64,000 bases of DNA from Inia geoffrensis (taxonomy: Eukaryota; Chordata; Mammalia; Artiodactyla; Iniidae), in assembly GCA_036417435.1 (NCBI GenBank), contig CM070900.1, positions 114,677,315 through 114,741,314 of the forward strand. The letters run 5' to 3'. Both the position numbers and the translations under genes were made by a program. This document shows, in pieces, positions 37,207 through 46,939 of this stretch. The notes beneath the pieces were generated by a model, which searched no databases, was not told the origin of the DNA, and saw only the letters and a program-made list of their open reading frames with translations. Numbering within the stretch: position 1 is the stretch's first letter; each line of letters starts with the position of its first letter.

Positions 37207-37420
37207 ACTGAGTTCTTAATAAACCCCGATGCTTATATAAATGAGTAACAAATAATTTCACCGTAACATCCTATTTGTTTTCAAATTTAATCACCTCAGG
37301 CTAAACTCACAAGCTCAAGAAACAAAGAGATAAATTTCTTTCCATAGACTTTGAAATATCTCAGAAAGAAACTGCAGATCTACTGCATTTAAACTAATTT
37401 ATGATAGTTTTAAAAAAGTA
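37207..37420 (+). repeat. Local direct duplication, copy 1
   Basis: About 214 bp that recur at 38300-38514 in the same orientation, with roughly 88-90% identity by hand count and a few small indels. No transposon ends, tail or target duplication, and no known family recognised. Flanking sequence of the two copies does not match. Confidence 0.9.
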
Positions 37421-37914
37421 TATGGTCTAACAATTTATATTTTCAACTGCAGTAAAGTCCGCTTAGCTTGACCATTTGATTGTCAGCTGTATCAGAGGCT
37501 GGGGTTCAAGGAGTTTTTTGTCACTCCACAGGCACTCCTGAGCCTAGACAGATCAGAGCACATCTCATTCTAATGAGTCACAGATCTATAGATGAAACAA
37601 CTTTCTGCACAAAATTAATAGAAAAATGCATGTTCAATTAAAGCAAAGTGTGGATACTACCTTCTTCTTTTTGATATGTCCCTCCGGACTGCTTGCTTAC
37701 AAGTGTCTGGGATGATCTTGGCTACACTCCATCTTATAGTACATCTCCCAAGCTGGAGATATCAGCAAAATAAAAATTATTTCAACCCTAAATAGCCAAA
37801 ATAATGACATTATTATCAGCTAGCCCCCTAACCTAAATTTTGCTGAAAAAGAGGCAAATAACCTATGCATTTACTGAACTGAGAAAAAAGAAATGTTAAG
37901 CTTTAAAGATATGT
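37421..37914. other. Unassigned stretch between duplicated copies
   Basis: No gene or repeat recognised. Confidence 0.5.
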
Positions 37915-38285
37915 CTTACCAAGGCCCTGCCCACCTCCTGACCACATTTTCTAAGACTTCCCATCTTGTTCACTAAGCAAGTGCTACACTGCTATTTCTA
38001 CTGCTCAAGTATGCCAACCCTGTTCTAGTTTCTGGGGCTTTCTTTGAATTTGCTGTTTTCTCTGCCAAGAATGTTCTTGCCCCAGTCTCTGCACTTCCTC
38101 TCAGTTCACATGTCACCTCTACAGTGATGATGTCTTCTTTGACCCCACCTCCCTCCAACTGATTTTCACCCTAACGCTTACCGGTATGTAAAGTGTGTTT
38201 ATTTATCTCTTTACGTCTGTCTCAAATGTTATGATACTTACGGACAAAAAGTAGAGACCTTGCCCTTTTTTGTTCACCACAGTGA
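37915..38285 (+). repeat. LINE-2 fragment
   Basis: 'accaaggccctgcccacctc', 'ctgttttctctgccaagaatg', 'ctcagttcacatgtcacctc' and 'gtgatgatgtcttctttgacc' follow the L2 3' coding and UTR order. Confidence 0.8.
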
Positions 38286-38299
38286 ACAAACTAAGAACG

Positions 38300-38514
38300 A
38301 CTCAGTTCTTAAGAATAAACCTCGATGCTTATATAATGAGTAACAAATAATTCACTGTAATATCAGATTTGTTTTTAAGTTTAATCACTTCAGGCTAAAC
38401 TCACAAGTTCAGGAAACAATGAGATACATTTTTTTCCAATGACTTTGAAATATCTCAGGAAGAAACTGCAGATCTACTGCATTTAAACTGATTTATGATA
38501 GTTTTTAAAAAGTA
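38300..38514 (+). repeat. Local direct duplication, copy 2
   Basis: Partner of the copy at 37207-37420. It begins at the same 'agttcttaa' block and ends at the same 'aaaagta' block. An L2 fragment lies between the two copies. Confidence 0.9.
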
Positions 38515-39031
38515 AATTATATTATTAGAAACTAAAATTATAAAATATATATTCCATGTGAATGAAAAATTAACCACTATGAACCTTGCCTGGCCTTTAT
38601 TAGAAACTCGATAAGTAATGAGTGATTAAAATTGATCTAATAAAAGCATTTTAAGGACCACATTTTGGAAATAAGACACTGTTCCTTAATACTGACATTT
38701 AATCAAAATCTACCTTGAAGAAGTTCAAGGTGAAGAATGAATCAGGTTCCACATTCATTCTTGGAAATGATACTCAGTGCCCTATGCTCTGCCATGTGCT
38801 GGGCTTGGTGCATCTATGCCAACACTCAGGGAACCTGCTGGAGTCTTGAGAAACCAGTCTGCCTTGCAGAGTCTGTGACCACTGCGCTCCGAACAAAGTC
38901 ATAAAATATCAGTGAAATAAAGAATTGTCCTGGGAATAGAAGAGTCAAGACATATTAGTCTACTCAGTTTTGTCAGTTAGTCAACAAAGTCAGTCTCCTT
39001 CCTACCCTTACCACGCAACAAGTGAGTCTTC
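38515..39031. other. Unassigned stretch
   Basis: No gene or repeat recognised. Confidence 0.5.
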
Positions 39032-39048
39032 AAGTTACTAAGCAAAAT

Positions 39049-39257
39049 GGGCTTCCCTGGTGGAGCAGTGGTTGAGAGTCGGCCTGCCGATGCAGGGGAC
39101 ACAGGTTTGCGCCCCGGTCCAGGAGGATCCCACGTGCCGCGGAGCAGCTGGGCCCGTGAGCCATGGCCGCTGAGCCTGCGCGTCTGGAGCCTGTGCTCCG
39201 CAGTGGGAGAGGTCTCAACAGTGAGGCCCGCGTACCGCAAAAAAAAAAAAAAAAAAA
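39049..39257 (+). mobile_element. CHR-type SINE, deletion form
   Basis: Starts gggcttccctggtggagcag, with B-box region 'acaggtttgcgccccgg', body 'gccgcggagcagctgggccc' and A-tail at about 39239-39257. Flanking duplication aagttactaagcaa (39032-39045) and aagttactaagcga (39256-39269), one mismatch. Translations of this CG-rich body give the chance frames seen on both strands. Confidence 0.95.
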
Positions 39258-39270
39258 GTTACTAAGCGAA

Positions 39271-40029
39271 TACACAAGAGCCTTGAAACGTGCTAAACAG
39301 ACAAGCAATGAGAGCAAGTGGGTTTATGTGATTTGTTTCCTTACATCGGCAATAACATTTAACCTATTTTAATGATGTTATCTAAAACAGAAGTCATTCT
39401 AAAATGAAGAAGAATAGTACTTTTATAAGATGTCCAAGTATAATAACTGATAGTTAATTTTGGTAACTTATATTCAATAAAACATTTAAAATAGAATATT
39501 CTATAGGATATTTTATTATTTAATCACACCATAATCATCCTGTATCGTCAAGAAGCTGAAGATTTTCCCTTTTCTGATCCTATTATGTTCCAAATATATT
39601 TTCCATATTTTTTAATAAAGTGAATGTTATCATTTTAATTTTACTGTTTATACTTTTATAATTAAGATTTTACTGTAAGTAACTGGTTATCTTGTAGGAA
39701 CATGTACATACTAAATTTTCTTAATCAGTGATACTTAGAATATTGCTATCACTTAATTATTGGTTATCTACGGGGAGGTTATTTCATATAAAGGCTATTT
39801 TAAGACAGTATCTTTCAGTTTGTGTTACATGACAGTGCATGACTACCTCTGTACACACACCTATTGCTAACTACTCTTTGAGATACTAAGAAAACCAATG
39901 CCTTCCACCCAAAAGTAAGAAAAGTACAAAAGTATGTCCAATCAAAAAGAGGGTCTGAATCTCAAACACATCATACATGACCTGGCTTGACAATAAAACC
40001 TAAATTGATTTCTCTTTTAAAAATTATAA
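39271..40029. other. Unassigned AT-rich stretch
   Basis: No gene or repeat recognised. Confidence 0.5.
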
Positions 40030-40265
40030 AATATTGAAAATGACAAATAATGTAAACTATAAGCAGCTACTCATCACCCAGATATAACTTAAAAATTTTC
40101 CAAATTTTCTTGAAATTTTTGTTGTTTAAAATGTTCAGATACATTTAAGTCTTATTCTTTCATTCCATTCCTGCTCCTTCCTCCTAGAGGTAAAAAGTGG
40201 GCTTCCTTACATTTTAATTTCGTCTGCTTGTATCCAGCATTATACATGCTGTTTTGAACAAAGAA
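40030..40265 (-). repeat. Old interspersed repeat, probably antisense L1M/HAL1-type 3' UTR
   Basis: 'actcatcacccagatataac', 'aaatgttcagatacatttaag', 'cctcctagaggtaaaaag' and 'gtatccagcattatac' occur in the order of a widespread old mammalian repeat usually found as antisense L1M sequence. Family assignment is from memory of the pattern and uncertain. Confidence 0.4.
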
Positions 40266-40279
40266 CGAACAAAGAATAT

Positions 40280-40600
40280 TAATTGGCAATTCCCAGAAAG
40301 GCCAATTAGAAAAGATTTTCAACTTCACTCTTCCTTAAGAAATGTAAATTAAAATAACAGAGAAATACCCTGTCACCTATCAGACTGAAAGTGTTGGTGA
40401 AGATGAGGAAAAACAGGAACTTACACACTGCAAGTAGAAGTGTAAGTTGGTACAATGTCTTTAGAGAACAACTTAATAATTTTCAAGCAAAACTGAAAAT
40501 ATTCCTATGCTATGGCCCAGAAATTACCCTTCTAGGCATTTACTCATGAGAAAGTGTCACCTGAGACCTCAGAAGGCATGTAAAAGAACCACGTTAATAA
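40280..40600 (+). mobile_element. Ancient L1 ORF2 C-terminal relic
   Basis: 'ggccaattagaaaagattttcaac', 'aaatgtaaattaaaataac', 'agtgttggtgaagatgagg', 'cttacacactgcaagtag', 'tggcccagaaattacccttctagg' are diverged versions of the ORF2 3' end of L1M. Frames broken. Confidence 0.72.
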
Positions 40601-40835
40601 ATGTTATAGCTAAGACTTGTACAGAGCCTTTTATGTGCCAGGCACTGTTCTAAGTCCTTCCTATGTTTTCACTCTATTACCCTCATAACATGCCTTCCTC
40701 AGAGGAAATATACCACATTTTACCGATCAGTACACTGAGGCACAGAGGTTTATGACTTGCCAAAGTCGCATAACTAGTAATGGTGGGACCACAAACCCAA
40801 GCAATCTAGTTCTGGAGTCTGTTAATCACTATGTA
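40601..40835 (-). repeat. MIR SINE, antisense
   Basis: Nearly full-length reverse-complement MIR: 'tatgtgccaggcactgttctaag', 'ctctattaccctcataac', 'agtacactgaggcacagagg', 'cttgccaaagtcgcataac', 'gtgggaccacaaacccaag'. Confidence 0.87.
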
Positions 40836-42802
40836 TGGGTCACTGAAGTACCACATGGAAGAGTGAAAGGGTTGAAATCATCCAAGAGCCCATCAGAGAG
40901 GAAGGAACAAACAACTGGCAGTACATTCACATGGAGCAGAAGAGACCAGCCAGTAAGATGCAAAAGCCAGACTGCACACAGTAGCTTGCATACATTCCAA
41001 CCGCCTGGCATGGAGGGAAGAGGCAAGGTGCAAAATGATTTGTACTGCACAACACCATGTTTATGATTTATTACCAATAGCTAAAGAAGCTAAAGCACTC
41101 TTAGGCTGTACATATTAATAAAAATACAGAATCAAGAGCAAAAAATGGTCTCCTTTTCTTGCCCTTGGGTTAAGGACTGATAACACCTCAAAAAAATGTG
41201 TCAGTTCCGGGAACCGCAAGATTGACTAACTAGATTGGGTTTTGGAGTGAGCAGCTGGCATGGTGAAGGATTTTGTAGCTGTTTGGAGCAGGCACGTAAA
41301 GTCTTTCAAGTAATTAAAGAAATCTGCTTATGTGCAAGAAAGGAAAATGTTCTCTATCATCTCTCCATAGGCTTCTCATCAAATGTGTGGGCACATAATT
41401 ATCGTAAGGCTTATATTCTTGATTTATGACAATTGTCTTCATACAAAACTCAAAAACCTTAATAGTATAACAACTTCACTAAGCTTTAACACACAGTAGA
41501 CGTGGTTTTCACAAATACATGGAAATGTTTTTACATACCAAATTGCATACAAAAAATATTCATAGAAAACCATATAATAAAAAAGAAATCTGGTTACTTT
41601 TACATGACCAAAATAGATGAACAAATGATGACAAAATAAAATGTAATAGTTTTCATATTGTATAGTCTCAGATGATAGGCCTATCAAGGAATTTCCCTCC
41701 TACTGAAATAGACTCTTAACAAAAAAGTATTTGCTTTAAGAATATATACTTAAGGGAGATTCGAGCTATGAAAACAATGATCTGTACAAGGTCATAGCAT
41801 TGAGCTCTTCCTCACTCCCCAAATGAGACTTCTCTGCATAATGAACAAGGAAGGCCTGTCAAGAGATCACAATGTTGATGTCAGTTCATCTAGACCATCA
41901 GCCTCCACAGAGCAGTTCCATACTCTCTATGGAACAGCAGTAATATTAAAAAAAAAAAAAAAAAGGTTTCTACGGAGAAAAGACCAACCTAATAAAGACA
42001 AATCTTTGAAAGATCAAGAAGTTAAAGTAAGCAGTGACACACATGGCTAAAATGTTAGTTTTTATGGAAACTTAATGGACAAATAAGTGGGACTATATTT
42101 AATGTTAATCATTCTTAATCTTAGCCGTTGAAAAAATGTTTTCGGTTTACGTGTGGCAACTTCTTCTGAAAAACTTGTTGGCACTCCAGTGTAGACCTTG
42201 CTATGATTTCTCTCCAACATTGGACACACCTTGTTCAAAAGACAAATGACTCATAAGAGGCCACAATCCAAGCTGTGATATTCAGCATTTAACTCACTAG
42301 TGATACCTCAGATGTAGCCACAGCTTCTACTGTGAGAAAAAGAGTAGATGGGATTAGAAACTATGGTGTCTCTGTTTCACCTGAATCAGTTGTAAAAGAA
42401 TAGTAAAAATACAGCTTAAGGTCAGATAAGGTAATAAGGAGAAAGGCCACGGTGCGGGGCGGTTGTGAAAGTGTGCCAACATCAATAAATGTTACTCAAT
42501 ATTTGCACCACTTAACAAAAATAAGCCAAGCATAGAAGGTGAAAATGGCTAGATAAGAAAGAAGAAAACTAATGTAAGAGTTGACTAAGCTAATCTGTAC
42601 TACTATGATTAAAAACACCAAGTAACTGACACATGATATCCAACATCAAGTACTTTATTATCTACGAAAAAAGACCAAGTAGAGTCATTTCTTCCTCCAA
42701 AGTCCATAAGCATATTTGTGCATGTTTTAATATATCATTCCAATTGTTCTCAAGATTTTTGTGTATATAATTTGAACAGCTACAAGAAGTTGCTAATATA
42801 TA
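40836..42802. other. Unassigned stretch
   Basis: 40836-41080 carries a 104-codon frame (40752-41066, starting in the MIR) with no recognisable domain. A-run at 41949-41965 without a recognisable retrocopy upstream. Otherwise no gene or repeat. Confidence 0.45.
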
Positions 42803-43252
42803 CAGGCATACCTCAGAGATATTGCAAGTTCAGTTCCAGACTACTGCAATAAAGTGAGTCACATGACTTTTTTTTTGGTTTTCCAGCATCTATCAAAGTT
42901 ATGTTTACACTACACTATAGTCTACTAAGTGTGCAATAGCATTATGTCTAAAAAAACTGAACCTTCAGTAAGTCATAAAGCTGAACCTTCAGTAAGTCAT
43001 AATCTTTTTGCAATAGTAACATCAAAATGACTGGTCACAGATCACAGTAACAAATATAATAATGAAAATGTTTGAAATATTGCAAGAATTACCAAAATGT
43101 GACACAGAGACATGAAGTGAGCAAATGCTGTTTGAAAAAAACTGCCAATAGCCTTGCTCAATGCAGGGTTGCCACAACCTTCAATTTTTTAAAAAATGCA
43201 GTATCTGCAAAGAAAAATAAAGTGAAGCACAGTAAAAAGATATGTCTAAGAA
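42803..43252 (+). mobile_element. Tigger1-like DNA transposon relic, first copy
   Basis: The left terminal repeat begins caggcatacctcagagatat after a TA, as in Tigger1 (Tc1/mariner). The left-end region ('gtttacactacactatag', 'gtgcaatagcattatg') is joined to the right-end region ('gatcacagtaac', 'aatattgcaagaattacc', 'gcagggttgccacaacc'), so the transposase gene has been deleted. The right terminus near 43240 is degraded ('aaagatatgtct'). A 24-bp tandem duplication (42957-42980 and 42981-43002) lies inside. Confidence 0.9.
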
Positions 43253-43548
43253 GATACTGTACTTTTCTTTTTTTCTTTTTTTACAAATTGAAGGTTTGTG
43301 GCAAACCTGCATTGTCAGATGGTGGCTAGCATTTTTAGCAATAAAGTATTTCTGATTAATCTATGTACATTGGTTGTTTAGACATAATGCTATTACATAC
43401 TTCATAGACCACAGTGTAGTGTAAACATAGCTTTTATATGCACTGAGAAACCAAAAAATTTGTGTGAGTCGCTTTATTGTGATATTCACTTTTATTTGGG
43501 TGCTCTGGAACCAAACCTGCAATATCTCTGAGGTATGCCTATATGTGG
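43253..43548 (-). mobile_element. Tigger1-like DNA transposon relic, second copy, inverted
   Basis: Read on the reverse strand, it starts with the same terminal repeat (43548 leftwards, ctgaggtatgcct on the + strand), then the left-end region, and ends in the right-end region ('acaaattgaaggtttgtggc' on +, near 43285). It is smaller than the first copy and meets it tail to tail near 43250. Confidence 0.88.
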
Positions 43549-44214
43549 AGATCAGTTTTCTCCTAAAGTTCATTATTCCTTCTATAGGAAAAAAAAATGA
43601 TTTTAATGCTATCCAGTTCCACTAGTCAAAATAAAAGTTATGCAATAGATCTCATGTATACTGAACTTGGATAGTGTAATAATCCCTCATGTATATATAA
43701 TTTTAACAGAACCCCAGGGACAAGATAATATGCAAAATGGTAAAATTTCAGGCACAAAAATCAAGAGTAAAAGAATACTTTTTAGTTATTTTTGCTTTTA
43801 TAACCTCCCTGAAGTTGGAGTATGCAGGCAGATGGCCATTTTCTACCTGTATTTAAGGTCAAGCCTGTATTTGTTCTTTTTCCATATAAATGAAAAAAAT
43901 GAGTTACTGTGTCTGGAACGCTGTATGTGAAAAAAAAGTAGCACAAGAATCTTACTGTGAATTATACAAATAAAGGAAGTTAAGTGTTGGCTTGTTAACG
44001 TTGTTAAATATTTACACCTAAGCTACATAAAAGCATGGTAACTGCCAGATAACACAGAGTTGCATTATTACAGCTCCACATTAGGTTTTAGTCTGTAGGT
44101 ATCCACTTTCAATATGAAATCAATAATTTAAAAAAATCTCACCCAAATTCTATTCCCCATCTAACATTTCTTGGGCCTACATTAAATACAAACAAATAAA
44201 TCCTAAACCTTAAT
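43549..44214. other. Unassigned AT-rich stretch
   Basis: An 87-codon frame at 43667-43930 has no recognisable motif. Confidence 0.5.
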
Positions 44215-45025
44215 TAATTTAATAAATATGCACTGAATGTTTATTATTAGCCGGGCACTGTTCTAGGTACCGAATGTACAGTAGTGATGAACACAGCCAT
44301 AGTTCTTGTCCTCATGGAGTATACAGTCTCATGAGAGAAAGAGCAATGAATAAATAACCACAACATGCTCAGTATTATAGAGGAAAGGAAAAATGAACTG
44401 AGAGAATATCGTGTGCTGAGGATGAGGGAGAATTAAACAAGAGTGAAGCGGAGTGATGAGAAAGGCCTCCTTAAAAAGGTAACATTCAACCTGATCCCTG
44501 ATGTGAGTGAAGGAATCTGCAATGTGAAGAGCCAGGGATCAAGAAAAAGAGCATTTCAGGAAGGGGCCACTGTACCCACAGAGGTTCCAAGACAGGGAAC
44601 CAAGAAAGGCCCGTGTGGCTGGAGCCCAGTGAGCAAGGGGCAGAGTGATGGAGGTGGGGGCTGACTGATGAGGCAGAATGAGCTGGCTGTGTACTATCTT
44701 ACCAGCCACAGTAAGATGCCTGAGTTGAATCTGAAGAGCAGCAGGGAGTCATTAAAGATTTTCAATAGAGGATATACATGACATTTTTAAAAGATGACAC
44801 TGGCTCCTCAAGAGCCAACAAATTGGAAGGGAGCTAGAGTTGAAGTAGGCAGACCAATTAGAAGCCAATTTCAGTAGTCACCTAAGTTTGGGTGGTGGGT
44901 TGTACAGAAGGTACTGGATAGATCTGTAAAAAAGTAGATGAAGTCATGGCATAATTTGGAGGCAGAATCAATGGAACTTGCTGATAGATCAGCTACTGTG
45001 GGTGATGCAGAAGAAGGGATGAATA
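44215..45025 (-). repeat. LINE-2, antisense, about 0.8 kb
   Basis: Starts with the reverse complement of the L2 3' end ('gggcactgttctaggtacc', 'ctcatggagtatacagtc') and continues through 'gagaaaggcctccttaaaaaggtaac', 'gcatttcaggaagggg', 'gtgtggctggagcccagtgag' and 'gcagggagtcattaaagatttt', to 'ggaacttgctgatagatcag'. These are antisense L2 ORF2 and 3' UTR segments in order. The paralogous copy at 60830 shows the same landmarks. Confidence 0.8.
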
Positions 45026-45581
45026 ATGCTCTTGAGAAACTCAAGAGACCCCAGGTGCCTGAGATCCAGCCCTCCCCACCAGAGAACCGGTCAGTGGGCC
45101 AACATTAGCCCTGGGAACGCCTGGGTCCTGCAGCCTGCCAAGCAGGGACCTGGCCTGCACACCAGCAGGCCAACAGCAGCACAGGACCCTCAGCCCCACA
45201 GACAGCTATCCTGTGACCCAGCCATGCCCACCAGCAGGCTGGAACCAGAATTGGGACTCCCCAGGCCAAGCAGCTAATGGTGCCAGGTTCCAGCCCCATC
45301 CTGCAGGAGCTGGCAGCCTCCCCACCAGGTAGGGCCTGGCTACCAACTGGACTGGGGGCCAGTCACACCTACCAGCATGCCCACAGTAGTCAGCCCCACC
45401 ACAGCAGAAGGGCCAATGCAGCTCACATAGAGGGCACCCCTAGAGCACATAGCTCTGGTGACCAGAGCAGAGTGTGCTTCTGGAGCCCATAGGACATCTC
45501 CTACATAAGGCCACTTCTCCAAGATCAGGAAATGTAACTACCTACCTAATACATAGAAATAAGAACAGGGAATTTGGCAAA

Positions 45582-46454
45582 ATGAGCTGACAGAGGAATG
45601 TGTTTCAAACAAAGAAACAAGATAAAGCCACAGAAAAAGAACTAAGTCAAGTGGTGCTAGGGAATCTACCCGATAAAGAGTTCAGGGTAATGATCATGAA
45701 AATGCTCAAATAACTTGGGAGAAGAATGGATGAACCACAGTGAGAAGTTTAACAAAGAGTTAGAAAATATGAAGAAGAACCAAATAGAGATGAATACAAC
45801 TGAAATGAAAAATGAACTAGAAGAAATAGTAGATTAGATGGTACAGAGGATCAAATTAGCCAACTGGGAGACAGAGTAGTAGAAATCAGTCAAGCTGAAC
45901 TGAAAAAAATAAAAATAAATTTTAAAAAATGAGGACCATTTAAGTGGCCTCTGAGACAACATCATATTCTTCTTATAGGGTCCCAGAAGGAAAAGAGAGA
46001 AAACAAAGGGGGCAGAGAACATACCTGAAGACATAATAGCTGAAACCATCCCTAACCTGGAAAAGAACACAGATACCCAGGTCCAGAAAGCACGGAGTCT
46101 CAAACAAGATCAACCTTAAGAGGTCCACCCCAAGACACATGTAATTAAGATGGCAAAAATTAAAGATAAAGAGAGAATATCAAAAGAAGCAAGGGAAAGG
46201 CAATAAGTTATGTACAAGGAACTCCTAAAAGGGTATCAGCTGACTTTTCAAAAGAAACTCTGCAGGCCAGAAGGGAGTGGCATAATACATTTAAAGTGAT
46301 GAAATGGAAAAACCTACAATCAAGAATACTCTGCCTGGGAAGGCTTTCATTCAGACTTGATGGAAAGATTAGAAGTTTTATAGATAAGCAAGATCTAAAA
46401 GAGTACAAAACTACAAAACAGGCTTTATAAGAAATGTTAGACGGACTTCTCTAA
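45582..46454 (+). pseudogene. L1 ORF1 relic
   Basis: ORF1p of LINE-1 is a trimeric coiled-coil RNA-binding chaperone. The likely start ATG at 45582 is followed at the third codon by TGA (45588-45590). Downstream blocks match the family order: 'gaagtttaacaaagagttag', 'gaaaccatccctaacctgg', 'aagaggtccaccccaag', 'aaagataaagagagaat', 'ctctgcaggccagaaggg', and 'gacttctctaa', with the expected ORF1 stop at about 46452-46454. Several frameshifts and stops interrupt it, including tag at 45833. No open frame longer than about 90 codons remains on either strand. Confidence 0.75.
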
Positions 46455-46939
46455 GCAGAACAGACAAAGCCACAACTTGAAACACAGAAATTACAAAAGG
46501 AAAACTCTCATTGGTAAAGGCAAATATAGAGTGAAGTAAATCAACCACTTATAATGCCAGTAAGAAGACTAAAAGATAAAATTAGTAAAATCATCTATAT
46601 TCACAATAAATATTTAAGGAATACACAAAATAAAAAATATAAAATATTATGTCAAAAACATTAAACATAACAGAAGGACAGGTAAAAATACAGAGTTCTT
46701 TAACAGCATTTGAATGTAAGAAATGAAAAACTTCAAATAATCACATATACATATATAGATTGCTATGTATAAAGCTCATGGTAACCACAAACCAAAAATC
46801 TATAACAGATACACAAACAAAAAAGAGAAAGGAATCCAAGCATAACACTAAAGTAGTCATCAAATAACAAGGGAAGAGAGCAAAAGAAGAAGGAAGGAAC
46901 TATAAAGCAGTATAAAAACAACCTCAAAACAATCAACAA

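Noticed and set aside
39047..39265. Open frames reading MGFPGGAVVES... and similar in several places
   Set aside because: The same peptide-like strings recur at every CHR SINE on either strand (13.8, 21.8, 39.0, 54.4, 56.3, 60.5, 63.1 kb); they are translations of the SINE body, not proteins.
40752..41066. 104-codon + frame
   Set aside because: Its start lies in antisense MIR sequence and the rest shows no domain; both strands are open in the same place.
41949..41965. A-run as the tail of a processed pseudogene
   Set aside because: No recognisable mRNA-like sequence upstream and no flanking duplication found.
45026..45492. GC-rich overlapping frames of 60-83 codons as a possible exon or CpG island
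   Set aside because: The stretch is the 5' UTR of the older L1, with repeated CAGCAGGC-like motifs; CpG is not enriched.
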